Positions 8,926 through 18,302 of a DNA stretch of 64,000 nt are shown here, one piece after another (the first letter of the stretch is position 1; every line of letters begins with the position of its first letter). Made by a program: the position numbers and the translations under genes. This DNA is from Mugil cephalus (taxonomy: Eukaryota; Chordata; Actinopteri; Mugiliformes; Mugilidae): NCBI RefSeq assembly GCF_022458985.1, contig NC_061781.1, positions 24,098,001 to 24,162,000 of the forward strand, written 5' to 3'. The notes beneath the pieces were generated by a model, which was not told the origin of the DNA, searched no databases, and saw only the letters and a list, made by a program, of their open reading frames with translations.

Positions 8926-9990
8926 CTACAACCAGTAGCTCCTCCTCTCCTCGCCAGGTGCCAATGGAATCACTGTCACCTTAGGACGAGGTGATCGCAG
9001 GTCACCCTTTAGATTGCGCCATACTCGTCCCCTCATGAGCCGGGTCATTGCTGGATAGGGATGGGCGCCGCTACAGTTATGCACCTCGAAGTTGTCCCGA
9101 ATATACGGATCCAATCCCCGCCACATCCAGCGATAACGGGTGATGATGACGTTCTTGGTAGGCCTAAGCGGGCCAATACAGCTGGTCACCGCATTTTTCC
9201 CCATTTCTTCGTAATCTGGCCTGTGATCAGGGGGAATGTCATTCCTTACCATTGCGAGTTCTGCGCATAAGGGCTCACCACGAGGATCCACAAGCTCCAC
9301 CAGCTTCGCCCATCGATCAGACCTGTTACACCCCGAATCGAGAAGCCCATCTTTTCGTACCGATGGCATCCTGTACATAGTATACCGTTGGCTGGGGAAA
9401 TCCTGCTCCTGCACTCCCAGTCGTTCAGTCTGGTTTTCGATAACAATCCTTTCAGGATCATTAATCCTCAGATGGAGACTCCTGTAGGTCTCTCGACTGG
9501 TAGTCCAAATAAGTGAGCTCCCGAGCCACATGTCCATATACATTCCCAACCATGGCTGGCAGTGGTTTACTCCCCACCTTAGCTTGATCAGTTCTTTTCC
9601 AATCTGGAGGTATACTGTGTTAAGTATCCAGGGCATATGTTTAGGACACTCAGGTACTGGCTGGTTCACCCATTCCGTTCTACAGTACACATATTTAAGG
9701 GAGAGAAACTGCAGCTGCGCACCCCCATGTACTCTCTTCCCCATGCATCCCTTTTCAGGTTTAGTGAGATCGGCCGATCTGGTCAGCTCTATATTACTAC
9801 AACAATAGGCCTCAGATCCACAAAAATTATAATCGTACAAGTAATCTCGAACAGGTCTTCTCAAAAATATTTTTACATTTGGAAGTTTTATATAGGGAAC
9901 AGGGGTACTTCTCCTTTGCTTCTTGTCCCCTCTTCTCTTTGCATGAAGTTGCACTTGAGCCCCAGCTACTGCTGGGCCTTCCAACTCCAT
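8926..9990 (-). CDS. Retroviral accessory frame B: orphan basic protein
   Basis: 354 aa from an ATG at 9990 that overlaps the last 25 bases of frame A in another frame. The N-terminus is basic (KRRGDKKQRR) and the C-terminus again Arg-rich. The middle has about ten cysteines (NFCGSEAYCCSN, CRTEW, PECPKHMPW) and many Trp and Tyr, but no clear membrane segment or signal peptide. It lies between frame A and env in the same direction. I recognise no family. A nucleic-acid-binding or regulatory role would fit the basic ends, but nothing shows it directly. Confidence 0.7.
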   Translation of the reverse strand: MELEGPAVAGAQVQLHAKRRGDKKQRRSTPVPYIKLPNVKIFLRRPVRDYLYDYNFCGSEAYCCSNIELTRSADLTKPEKGCMGKRVHGGAQLQFLSLKYVYCRTEWVNQPVPECPKHMPWILNTVYLQIGKELIKLRWGVNHCQPWLGMYMDMWLGSSLIWTTSRETYRSLHLRINDPERIVIENQTERLGVQEQDFPSQRYTMYRMPSVRKDGLLDSGCNRSDRWAKLVELVDPRGEPLCAELAMVRNDIPPDHRPDYEEMGKNAVTSCIGPLRPTKNVIITRYRWMWRGLDPYIRDNFEVHNCSGAHPYPAMTRLMRGRVWRNLKGDLRSPRPKVTVIPLAPGEERRSYWL

Positions 9991-11369
9991 TTCTTCAGTT
10001 TAAGCTTTTGGAAAAGGTTTCGGCCTTCTTTTCCTTCTTTTGCCGCTTCAACTGCACTCTCAGGTTTTGGCGGCTCCCCCAGGCAGGTCACCACTGCTCC
10101 CACCGAGTAGACTCCTCGAAAAGGAACAACTACTGTCCGGACCGAGAGCCGCACCCTGGTTAGCTGTTCCGGAAATGTGGGGGTGGCTGCACGTCCTGCC
10201 CATGTTCCCGGCAGCTGGATCACGCCATCTCTCCGCCACGCCTCTGGTGTGACGTCAAACTCCTTGCTTGCCTCCCTAGCTCGCGCCGCCTGGTGGCCCC
10301 ATGCGTCCATACACGTGACACTGTAGTAGAGATTGGTACCTCTTGCTCCGTCCTCTCGAGGGATCGGTCCCAGGTCCTGGACCGTCAGGGTAGGGTCAGA
10401 GTAGACTTCCTCTATGAGCCGACCCCAGGTGGTAAGCTCCCACGGTCCAGTCCAGCCCTGACTTTCCGCCATTTCACGTTGATCCTCCCGCAGATCTTTA
10501 ATGGTCGAGGTGTATCCTGGACCGTCAGGATCTCTGTAAACCCGAAACACCATATTCACTTGTTCAGTGGACGGTGGTGGATCATGGACCTCTGTACGGG
10601 CTGGGCTGTGTGGCCATCCTCTCTTAATCGCCTCTCTCCACAGCGTCCCAGGCCCTGACTGTTTTGCAGTCCTCTTTTCCGCCCCCCGAGCTGATGGTGG
10701 TGCCGAAGGCAGGGGCGGTGCAGATGGGCCCTCCATGTCTGGTGAGCTAGGATCTGGGGAACTGAGAGGGTCACTCCTGCTCCCTGCTTGTCCTCTCCTT
10801 TCCCAAGCCGACGGTGCCAGAGACTGCAGCGGATCTATAAACTTCCTTGCCTGCCATCCCTCAGCCGTAGCAACCTGCAGCAGTCGTCCACTCCTTTGCT
10901 GCAGCATGCAGTTGCCGCAAGGATGCAATCTCTGGCCATCCCATTGACAGGTACACTCCCTGCAATCCATCTTCTCACCTCTTAGGTCCCACTGTGTGTG
11001 GAACGTCATCCTGGCTACGGTGTTTACTCGGCATAGTCCACATACATGACCATCCAGCACCTTCACCGGCTTAGGGGTCATCCCCTTAAACTCCCTCCTA
11101 TTGGCTTCAACTCGGAGCGGCTTATTTCTTCCTGGGCCTTCCCATTGGACACCCAGGGTGGTGGGTCTCCAACACACCACACAGTTGTTTTTGACTTCTC
11201 TCCACTGTAGAATTTCCTTGTCATCTGTGGAAATCCCTCTCTTTGCATACTCCAATATGTTGAGGGCTCTGCCTGCCCAGAGCCCTTCGGTGCTGCGTCT
11301 CATGACAACCACCCCCTTAACAGTGGCCAGTCTGACAAAGGGTGGTAGGCACGGTATGCTACTGGCCAT
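9966..11369 (-). CDS. Retroviral accessory frame A: Cys-rich, putative zinc-binding protein
   Basis: 467 aa, beginning about 20 bases after pol ends. The N-terminal third has four cysteine pairs or clusters (C63/C66, C110/C113, C136-C139-C141, C151/C154), spaced like zinc-binding knuckles. A Pro/Ser/Ala-rich linker (about 195-260) follows, then a C-terminal region with a WGRLIEEVY block that resembles part of frame E, ending in a Lys-rich tail. As Gag has no CCHC knuckles, a separate zinc-binding product is notable. Function unknown; a regulatory or RNA-binding role is inference. Confidence 0.72.
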   Translation of the reverse strand: MASSIPCLPPFVRLATVKGVVVMRRSTEGLWAGRALNILEYAKRGISTDDKEILQWREVKNNCVVCWRPTTLGVQWEGPGRNKPLRVEANRREFKGMTPKPVKVLDGHVCGLCRVNTVARMTFHTQWDLRGEKMDCRECTCQWDGQRLHPCGNCMLQQRSGRLLQVATAEGWQARKFIDPLQSLAPSAWERRGQAGSRSDPLSSPDPSSPDMEGPSAPPLPSAPPSARGAEKRTAKQSGPGTLWREAIKRGWPHSPARTEVHDPPPSTEQVNMVFRVYRDPDGPGYTSTIKDLREDQREMAESQGWTGPWELTTWGRLIEEVYSDPTLTVQDLGPIPREDGARGTNLYYSVTCMDAWGHQAARAREASKEFDVTPEAWRRDGVIQLPGTWAGRAATPTFPEQLTRVRLSVRTVVVPFRGVYSVGAVVTCLGEPPKPESAVEAAKEGKEGRNLFQKLKLKKWSWKAQQ

Positions 11370-11388
11370 GATTTTAGCTCCTAGTCAC

Positions 11389-14300
11389 CTAGTCTGGAAC
11401 TGGTTTCAGCTGCCCTATTCCTTGGATTCCCGACTTCTTCAACCGAACTGTATTTCGATCTATAATCTCCGTCACTATGTCAGTTTTGTCGTATTTTGCT
11501 TTCACTGCTGCTCCAGCTGGGTGGCTCTGAGCTTTAATCCACACACGCTGTCCAACATGTAATGACATCTTGCCTTCCGGGGGTGGCTTCTTATCCTCAG
11601 GGCTCCTCCCAACCTCTTGTGACGTAAAGGGGCGCTGATTCAGCTCCTCCGCCGGTGACGGTCTTCCCTCTCGATGTCTGTCATTCAGGGTTTTGACCAG
11701 TGATAAGATCTGAGTGCTCCACTCTCTTCCATTGGCGTTCTTCCCAATCCAGCTTTTTACAAGCCCAATGGTTCGTTCCACTACCCCGTTGGCTTGTGGT
11801 GTGTATGGCGGTGAATACACTCTAATCACTCCATTGTCCTGACACCACTTATCCACTTTTGCGTTTCGAAAATGAGTTCCATTGTCTGTTCTGAGCTCCT
11901 TTGGTATTCCAAGACCGCAACAGACCTGGTCCAACATACTGACAACACTAGTGCCATTAGCCTGGCGAGCAGGTCTCACCGCAACGTACCCTGACATAGA
12001 ATCCACTAACACCAGCAGGTATTTTTCTCCTCTCATACCTGTTATCCCCAAGGGTCCGGCTACATCCATGCATACAGACCCCCAAGGTACGGTGCTCTTG
12101 ATGGTCAGTCCTCCTGCTCGCTGTCCTCTCCGACCCGCGTTGTACCGACCACACTCAACACAGTCCTTGAGAACACGCCGAACCTCCTTCTCTGGAATCC
12201 ACAGCTGCTGTTTTTCCAGCTCCCTGCGCGTTGGGACAGCTCCAGCGTGACCGAGTGCCTCGTGCACCGCCCGCGTCACCCCCTCCACACAGTCTTTTGG
12301 GACGATCCTACCTTTAGGCGAACTATCCCATTTCTCGATCCCGACAAAGACAATTTTCCTCATCTGGACGAAACGATCCACTTCTTCGTTTCCTCGCCAG
12401 TGAGCTCCTTCTTTTGTATGTGCTTTTTGATGCACCACTTCAAGGTCCAGGTTCAGTCGTAACTCTGCGATCTTTTTCCATAAGTCCTCGTGGGCCACCT
12501 TCTTCCCTTTCGCAGTTTCATATCCATTCTCTTCCCAAATGGTTAGGTCCTCATTCAGGGCCTGGGCACAATAATAACTGTCTGTTATAATCCTTGCTCG
12601 CTTAATCTTTCTCTTCTCCAGCTCGAGCAGTCCCTCCAACACTGCTGTTACTTCCCCAGCTTGTGCGCTACCGGCTGCCTTCCCTCGCTGACGGTACTCC
12701 TCCTTCTCCTTCAGCTTGAGAATGAACCCCCAGTATGCCGCGTCATCGGGACCCTTCCTCGAGCCGTCTGTGAACAAGGTCCATTCATGATCCTCCCGTG
12801 GCGGGTTCTCGGCCGCTGCAGCTTTAGGTGCTCCCGGTTGTAAGGGTCCGATCTCGAGATCTGGGTCTAACAGGACGTCTTCCCATCGACCCCACCTGGC
12901 ATTAGTTGCCTTTGTACTCTCGACAGTTGCTTTCCTGAGGAACCGGTGTACCTGGCTCTGGGTGATGACTCGAACCTCCTGCCCTTGGGATAAATCCTTC
13001 AAGGAACTCCAGTATCTTGCCAGCACCGCCAGTTCTTTCTCTTCTAGTGGATACTTTTTTTCCACTGAGGATAGGGTGTAGCTCCACAAAGTCACCAGTC
13101 CACCACCCTCATTGCTCACCTTCACAGTAGCACCGTCGTCCTCACAACTTATTTCTGCAACCAGCCTTGCTGTTGGACTCCTGGGTTCGAGCCTCAGGGC
13201 CCCTTGGATTGCCTTCCTCAGGATCTCCAAGTTGCTCTGATCAGCTGCAGTCCAGACCCATTCCACTGCCTCATTTGGCTTCTTAAGCTTGGCGTACAAA
13301 GGTTTCGCATACTTCTGGTATCCCGGTACGTGATCCCTCACGTAGTTGCACAAGCCCAACACTTTCTGTAGTTCATTTACTGATGACGGGGGTTCTATCC
13401 GTTCGATCTTCTTTTTATATTCTTCAGATAATCCCAAATCGTCAGACACCTGGAATCCCAAATAATCCACCTTTCTTCGCCCAAACTGACACTTTTTCAA
13501 GTTGAGTTTGAGCCCTGCTGCTGTGAGTCTCTCCACAATACTTTGTAGTCTATCCAGGTGCTGTTCTTCTGTATCATCTGCGATAAACACATCATCTATA
13601 TAGATAGTAGCATCCAGCCCATCAAGTACATCCATAACTGCTGATTGAAATATGTTAGGGGAGTTCTTGTATCCCTGAGGGAGCCTTTCCCACACGTAGG
13701 ATCTTCCTTTGTGAGTAAAGGCCGTTTTCCCTTGTGAACCTCGGGCTAGTCGAAGAGAGAAAAATCCATTGGCCAAGTCTATACAGGACTTGTAGGGTTT
13801 CAGCTTTAGGGTCTTTAGGGTTCCCTGGGGGTTGATGAGACTTGCTCTGTTGGCGACGGTTCTTCTGTTCAAAGCTTTAAAGTTGATTACCGGTCGCCAA
13901 CCCCCTCCTGAGGATTCTGGTTTCTTCACCGCCTGTATTGGGCTATTTGTGATGGGGTTTGGCTCGTGGCGAATCACCCCCAGCATCAGCAGCTCCCTGA
14001 CGATGAGATCCATCTCATCCACTGCCCCCGGGTTCAGAGGATACTGCCGTACAGGTGGATGTACTCCTCCTTCTATGGTATGGACATACCTGGTTCCCAG
14101 ATCGCCACAGTCATTCTTGAATCTTGCCACATTCGCTTTGGAGATGATCTCCCTCAATCTCTCCTTCCCTTCTGGAGAAAGATCACTCTCCTGTATTTTC
14201 TGCTCTGTCACTTCTGGGACGTTCACCGACTTGTACCAGACTCTGGTGGTCGAGTCTTCGACCGTTGGCAACCTCACCAGCCGGGCTTGTAAAACTCTCA

Positions 14301-14601
14301 GCCGCTCCTCCACTTTCTTACGGTTGCACGGTTTTTGATGTAATCTTTCCAAGTCTGCTATGGTTACCATGTCATAAGCTCCCAGGACCCACACTATTCC
14401 TTTCCAGATGCCATAGGGTACCTCTGTGATTGAGGCATCCGCTAGCTGCACCTTCAACCTCCCCCTAGGACTCAGAGCCCTCCTTGTCATAGATACCTCA
14501 GCCCCCGAGTCCACCAAATAGGGGACACCGTCCACCTGGGTGTAGATGTTGTCTTTGACACGGTAAGCATGTTCCAGGGTGACTCGAGCTGTCGCGTCCA
14601 T
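11389..14601 (-). CDS. pol: Retroviral pol (protease, reverse transcriptase, RNase H, integrase)
   Basis: 1070 aa. In order: protease with LVDSGAE near residue 30; RT with LPQGYKNSP and the catalytic YIDD; a connection region ending ARWGRWEDVLLDP; RNase H opening with TLFTDGS; integrase with an HHCC zinc module (HEALGHAG ... CVECGRYN) and a D,D-E core (CMDVAGPLG, RTDNGTHF, VVERT). The start ATG overlaps the gag stop as TAATG, in another frame, so Pol has its own start, unlike the Gag-Pol fusions of most retroviruses; foamy viruses also make Pol separately, from a spliced message. The RT fingers-palm and the LGLCNYVRDHVPGY segment recall foamy and ERV-L enzymes. All domains are open. Confidence 0.95.
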   Translation of the reverse strand: MDATARVTLEHAYRVKDNIYTQVDGVPYLVDSGAEVSMTRRALSPRGRLKVQLADASITEVPYGIWKGIVWVLGAYDMVTIADLERLHQKPCNRKKVEERLRVLQARLVRLPTVEDSTTRVWYKSVNVPEVTEQKIQESDLSPEGKERLREIISKANVARFKNDCGDLGTRYVHTIEGGVHPPVRQYPLNPGAVDEMDLIVRELLMLGVIRHEPNPITNSPIQAVKKPESSGGGWRPVINFKALNRRTVANRASLINPQGTLKTLKLKPYKSCIDLANGFFSLRLARGSQGKTAFTHKGRSYVWERLPQGYKNSPNIFQSAVMDVLDGLDATIYIDDVFIADDTEEQHLDRLQSIVERLTAAGLKLNLKKCQFGRRKVDYLGFQVSDDLGLSEEYKKKIERIEPPSSVNELQKVLGLCNYVRDHVPGYQKYAKPLYAKLKKPNEAVEWVWTAADQSNLEILRKAIQGALRLEPRSPTARLVAEISCEDDGATVKVSNEGGGLVTLWSYTLSSVEKKYPLEEKELAVLARYWSSLKDLSQGQEVRVITQSQVHRFLRKATVESTKATNARWGRWEDVLLDPDLEIGPLQPGAPKAAAAENPPREDHEWTLFTDGSRKGPDDAAYWGFILKLKEKEEYRQRGKAAGSAQAGEVTAVLEGLLELEKRKIKRARIITDSYYCAQALNEDLTIWEENGYETAKGKKVAHEDLWKKIAELRLNLDLEVVHQKAHTKEGAHWRGNEEVDRFVQMRKIVFVGIEKWDSSPKGRIVPKDCVEGVTRAVHEALGHAGAVPTRRELEKQQLWIPEKEVRRVLKDCVECGRYNAGRRGQRAGGLTIKSTVPWGSVCMDVAGPLGITGMRGEKYLLVLVDSMSGYVAVRPARQANGTSVVSMLDQVCCGLGIPKELRTDNGTHFRNAKVDKWCQDNGVIRVYSPPYTPQANGVVERTIGLVKSWIGKNANGREWSTQILSLVKTLNDRHREGRPSPAEELNQRPFTSQEVGRSPEDKKPPPEGKMSLHVGQRVWIKAQSHPAGAAVKAKYDKTDIVTEIIDRNTVRLKKSGIQGIGQLKPVPD

Positions 14602-17600
14602 TATTCCTTCTTCCCCCCGTCAGCCACCTGCTGGCGGGCTAAACGGAGTGCATCTCTCTGTTCTGGTGTTAATTTTTTATATTCCTCTGGTGCCAGATAT
14701 CCAGTCTTCTTGTTGCTGGGCTCTCCCCCGGATTGTCGTTGGTCGAATGGCCTGTTGCTAGGAGCGTTAGCTGGGGGACCTCGTGCAGGTGGCCGTTGAT
14801 CCACTCTCCTTGGTTGGTTCTGCTGGTTTGGCGGGGGCCTCGGGGTTGCCACCTTCTGTTGAGTACGTTGACTCCCCTCGACCCGCCTCTCTTCTTCGAA
14901 CTTCCTCTTACGGTCCCATTTCTTCACCGTTTCCATTATCTGGTCCGGTGTACTATTCACCGCATCCAAGGTAACAAAATCCAGCTCACCTTTCAGGCCC
15001 TTCACCAACCTCCTAAGCACCTTAACACTCCGGCTTGCAGGCACCGTTCGGCTCAAAATGTACCACACCTGGGTCAGAGTCTGCCCCTGATCCAGCTGTC
15101 CTCGTGCCTTCTCTATTTGCGCATCCTCATCGTCGCCATCCTCTAGCACCAGTCTCTTGTAATGCTCCTCTGCGGTTTCATCCTGATCCATAGGCTGTCC
15201 AGTTACATGGGACAGCCAGGTCAGCCGTGCCTGGTTGTCATTAGTGCTCGATTTCACCATCGGCCAGTTCTTCCTCAGGTAATCCTGCAGGTTCTGAGTG
15301 GAAGCTTTATCTTGCACTAGTATTTTTATCTTTTTAAATTCCTCAAAGCTGGAACTTCCCCCTGTTGTTGCCGATGTCCCAGCTCGGCTGACGCTCACCG
15401 CTACGTCCTGGGTGGGCCGACGCCTTTGTAACTCAGCACCGACCCGAGCCGAAGCTCCCAGATCCTCATCGTCACTGGATGATATCTCCTGCAAGCGGCG
15501 GTTTTCGGTCTCTTTCGCATACTTGAGGGCTGTTTTCTTCAGTCGTCTCAGCATAACATCATGTGTAATGGCCAGGAACGCGGTTTTGAAGTTAGCGGTC
15601 AGATTCCCACAGCTCCTTAGTGTGGGGAAGGTGGGGGCCATCAGAAAATTGGCCCATTCCTTCACCTGAGCTTTTACTGGCAGCACCACTTCTTCCTCCA
15701 ACCGCTCCCCCCATTCCTCTGGGACCCCATGGTCCTGCTGGCCAGCTTCAGGCATATATGTTTTCCGCCCATCCCGCGTTTCTATATATCCAAAGGAAAT
15801 ATCACGCGCCAGCCTTTCCGAGGTACTGTAGATGGTGTATACTGGGGTCTTTTTCTTTGTTCCTTTTCTCTGGCCAACTCGCAGTTCCCTGGCCCCCGTG
15901 ATGTCTTCCTGCCTTACAGACGCCAGGGTGTCCGCCTCTTCCTCCTCCTCGGACTCTTCGTCACCGCTGCTGCTGCTGATTTCCTGATGGCTGCGGGAAC
16001 GATTAAGCGGTGGTGAAGATTCTCGCATCGCGCTGTGCCTGGGAGCAGTCACGTTCCCTGGGGTTGGTGTGTTAAATGCTCCCGCGTCTAGTTGCTCCTG
16101 GTAGGTTACAGCTGCTACGCCAGGCGTCCTCTCGGTCTGCATACCCTGGTAATCCCTCATCGGCTCCAGCCTGATCCGACTAGGGGCTCCTCCAGACCCA
16201 GGGGTCCCAGCCCCTAGCTCTCGTCTGGGTGGACTTCTGGTCGGGGATAGCTGACGTGGAGGAGCCGTTGGTTCCCCCTCGGCATCCCTGCCCGGGGTGG
16301 AGGTGCTCCTGAGTCGCGAAGTTCTCAGCGGTTCTCCCGGCGACTCCCCTCTCACACGTGCCCAGGACTTCTCGTCCTCCGGCCGATTTAAGGTCCTGGT
16401 CAGCCTCTCCCTTCTTTCTTTCTGCTGCTTCAAGGAGGTGACGAGGACCATTTCCCCTATGCCGGACCAAGCCGACGCTTCTGTTGCATGTATGCGGCCA
16501 GCTTTCACCATGGCCTTCTCAGCCACCAACCATGGCAAGTTTCCCGATCTTATTCCATCAACACACATCGTTACTCGGGTATATCCAGCGTTACTGGCTG
16601 CCCGCAGCCCCATTTCCAGGGCTTCAACCAGCTCCTTCTCGTACTCCTCAGGGGGGATCACTTCCTCATATGCCCTCACGGGAATATGGATTATGGCAAA
16701 ATAGCGCGATTCACCCCCGCTGACAGTCAGGACTGGGCCGCTATCCTCTTCACCCTTTAGTTCTTTAATTCTGCCCTTCAATTCCCTAACGAACCCTTCA
16801 CCAGCATTCCTGCGCAGCTCTTTCTTGAACTTACTATTCCAAGGGTTATACCGGGAGTCTGTTAGCACGATTAGTCCGTGTCCCGCAAAATCCCATGGTT
16901 CCCCATGGTGTTGGTACATTATCGTCTGAGTTTGGCCCTTCCATCTCAGAGCCCCGGCAGGTACAGGATCCAAGAGAGGGAGCCAGTCTCCTTTGTTCTC
17001 CTCATCCGTTAGCTCCCTAGAGGGTTTCTCCCGGGAGGGCCAACTCTGTCTCCGATCCCGCAAATAAGTTCGCACCACCTGCGGGGTCACAGAGACGTGC
17101 TCGAGCTTCGCAGGCGGGGCCGCTAGTCCAAACGTGGTTCCCTTCTGGTCCCATTCCAGAGAGGAATCCGGCTCCGGGTGGTCTGGCTCAGAATCATGGC
17201 TAGAGTCAGCATCGCTCTCCTTCTGGCTCCCTTCTATACTCTCTGGGGGATCTTTCAGGAATCGGTCTGCCACGGCGCCGAACTTTTGCAGTATGACCCG
17301 ATAAGGCTCATGCTCCTTGTATTGCTTAGCCGCTACAGTCCTTGCCCCTATCGTTACTGCACCCACCCCAGACACTTTCCCTAGCATCTTGATGATCGGG
17401 TCGTATCTCTCATGGGGGCTTATCCACGCTGTCACGGGCTGGGGCTCTTCTTCCAGCTTTTTCCCTGGCCATATTACTCCCACAGCCCAGTGCAGCCATG
17501 CTTTTATTGTATCCTTTGTTGCCCCCGCTCCAGGGGATGGCACCACATGCACCCCTATCCGTGCAAGCACGTTGGGGGTTCGGAATGTTCCTCCTTCTTT

Positions 17601-17903
17601 GCAGACCCGGTCCACCTCCTTCCCCACGTCCTCATCTGAGGTGTCAGGAGAGAAGGGGACCGCAAGGCACCTCGCCGACACGTGTTGCTTGACCGTGGGG
17701 TCCCAGGTATCCCATCCCCTTCCCCAGGGAATGACCTGGATTACCGTCCCGGTCTGCGCCTTGTCACCATATTCCTTTCTTCGGACCGTGGTCTCCGGGG
17801 CCTCTCCTGAGGCCTCGTTCCCCTTATCCTCACTTGGCGGGGACACTGGAGGCGACTCCGAGCTGAGCTGCTCCACTGAGATTTCTGTTCCCCCCTCGGC
17901 CAT
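14601..17903 (-). CDS. gag: Retroviral gag with a macro-like insert
   Basis: 1100 aa, very long for a Gag. Residues about 1-330 are of unknown fold. Residues about 335-495 read like a macro domain: LIVLTDSRYNPWNSKF, then GPVLTVSGGESRYFAIIHIPV, then a helix LVEALEMGLRAASNAG and VTMCVDGIRSGNLP, matching the order of strands and ligand loops in that fold. A Ser/Pro/Arg and acidic linker (500-680) follows, then alpha-helical, capsid-like sequence (about 740-1000) and an Arg/Pro/Gln/Asn tail without CCHC knuckles. The last codons are TAATG, shared with pol. Position after the primer site and before pol identifies Gag even though the capsid is too diverged to align by eye. Confidence 0.85.
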   Translation of the reverse strand: MAEGGTEISVEQLSSESPPVSPPSEDKGNEASGEAPETTVRRKEYGDKAQTGTVIQVIPWGRGWDTWDPTVKQHVSARCLAVPFSPDTSDEDVGKEVDRVCKEGGTFRTPNVLARIGVHVVPSPGAGATKDTIKAWLHWAVGVIWPGKKLEEEPQPVTAWISPHERYDPIIKMLGKVSGVGAVTIGARTVAAKQYKEHEPYRVILQKFGAVADRFLKDPPESIEGSQKESDADSSHDSEPDHPEPDSSLEWDQKGTTFGLAAPPAKLEHVSVTPQVVRTYLRDRRQSWPSREKPSRELTDEENKGDWLPLLDPVPAGALRWKGQTQTIMYQHHGEPWDFAGHGLIVLTDSRYNPWNSKFKKELRRNAGEGFVRELKGRIKELKGEEDSGPVLTVSGGESRYFAIIHIPVRAYEEVIPPEEYEKELVEALEMGLRAASNAGYTRVTMCVDGIRSGNLPWLVAEKAMVKAGRIHATEASAWSGIGEMVLVTSLKQQKERRERLTRTLNRPEDEKSWARVRGESPGEPLRTSRLRSTSTPGRDAEGEPTAPPRQLSPTRSPPRRELGAGTPGSGGAPSRIRLEPMRDYQGMQTERTPGVAAVTYQEQLDAGAFNTPTPGNVTAPRHSAMRESSPPLNRSRSHQEISSSSGDEESEEEEEADTLASVRQEDITGARELRVGQRKGTKKKTPVYTIYSTSERLARDISFGYIETRDGRKTYMPEAGQQDHGVPEEWGERLEEEVVLPVKAQVKEWANFLMAPTFPTLRSCGNLTANFKTAFLAITHDVMLRRLKKTALKYAKETENRRLQEISSSDDEDLGASARVGAELQRRRPTQDVAVSVSRAGTSATTGGSSSFEEFKKIKILVQDKASTQNLQDYLRKNWPMVKSSTNDNQARLTWLSHVTGQPMDQDETAEEHYKRLVLEDGDDEDAQIEKARGQLDQGQTLTQVWYILSRTVPASRSVKVLRRLVKGLKGELDFVTLDAVNSTPDQIMETVKKWDRKRKFEEERRVEGSQRTQQKVATPRPPPNQQNQPRRVDQRPPARGPPANAPSNRPFDQRQSGGEPSNKKTGYLAPEEYKKLTPEQRDALRLARQQVADGGKKE
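15780..16905 (-). other. Middle of gag: end of the macro-like domain and charged linker
   Basis: The macro-like domain maps to about 16420-16900; the rest is the disordered linker with SSSSGDEESEEEEE and many SP/RS dipeptides. The macro part keeps an N-x-x-N pair where canonical macro domains have NxxN, and a GIRSGNLP loop like the GxxGxP loop, but lacks the GGG(V)A glycine stretch, so any ADP-ribose binding is uncertain. Confidence 0.45.
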
Positions 17904-18282
17904 CTCTGGACCTGGCTGGCGTTCTTCTTAACTTTGTCTTTGTCTTTGTCGTCTCGAGCCGCCTTTCTCCAAAGCCTCTCGTAGCGCGTCGAGTCAGGGA
18001 TGGAGTCGGGCGGTGATGCCTCCCTGCAGAGTCGTCCGGATCCCCGTCGGTTGGGGTCTCTCCAGCGATGTCTGCTGCAACCTTTCCTGTCTGCGTCTCG
18101 CCGCTCAGGACAGGTTGAGAGCGTTGGTTCTCTCGCTACCTCGGCTCCAAACAGCTCACGTAGTCTGTGAGGCTCCGCGCTGCTCTTCTATTTACCTCGG
18201 GTCGTCTCACACGAACGGTAACCGCTCCGGGCTACCAGGGTTCTTTCTCTTTAGGCGTGGCTAAAGTCGCTCGCTCTGCCAC
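17904..18282 (-). other. Retroviral 5' leader between primer site and gag
   Basis: About 380 bases, G+C-rich, without a long open frame. The packaging signal, and perhaps a splice donor, would be expected here or in R; I cannot pick either out with confidence. Confidence 0.6.
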
Positions 18283-18300
18283 GCCCCACGTTGGGCGCCA
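18283..18300 (-). other. Primer binding site, tRNA-Lys1,2 type
   Basis: The minus strand reads TGGCGCCCAACGTGGGGC two bases inside the 5' LTR. This is the complement of the 3' end of tRNA-Lys1,2, the primer used by foamy viruses, visna virus and Mason-Pfizer monkey virus. Confidence 0.9.
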
Positions 18301-18302
18301 CG

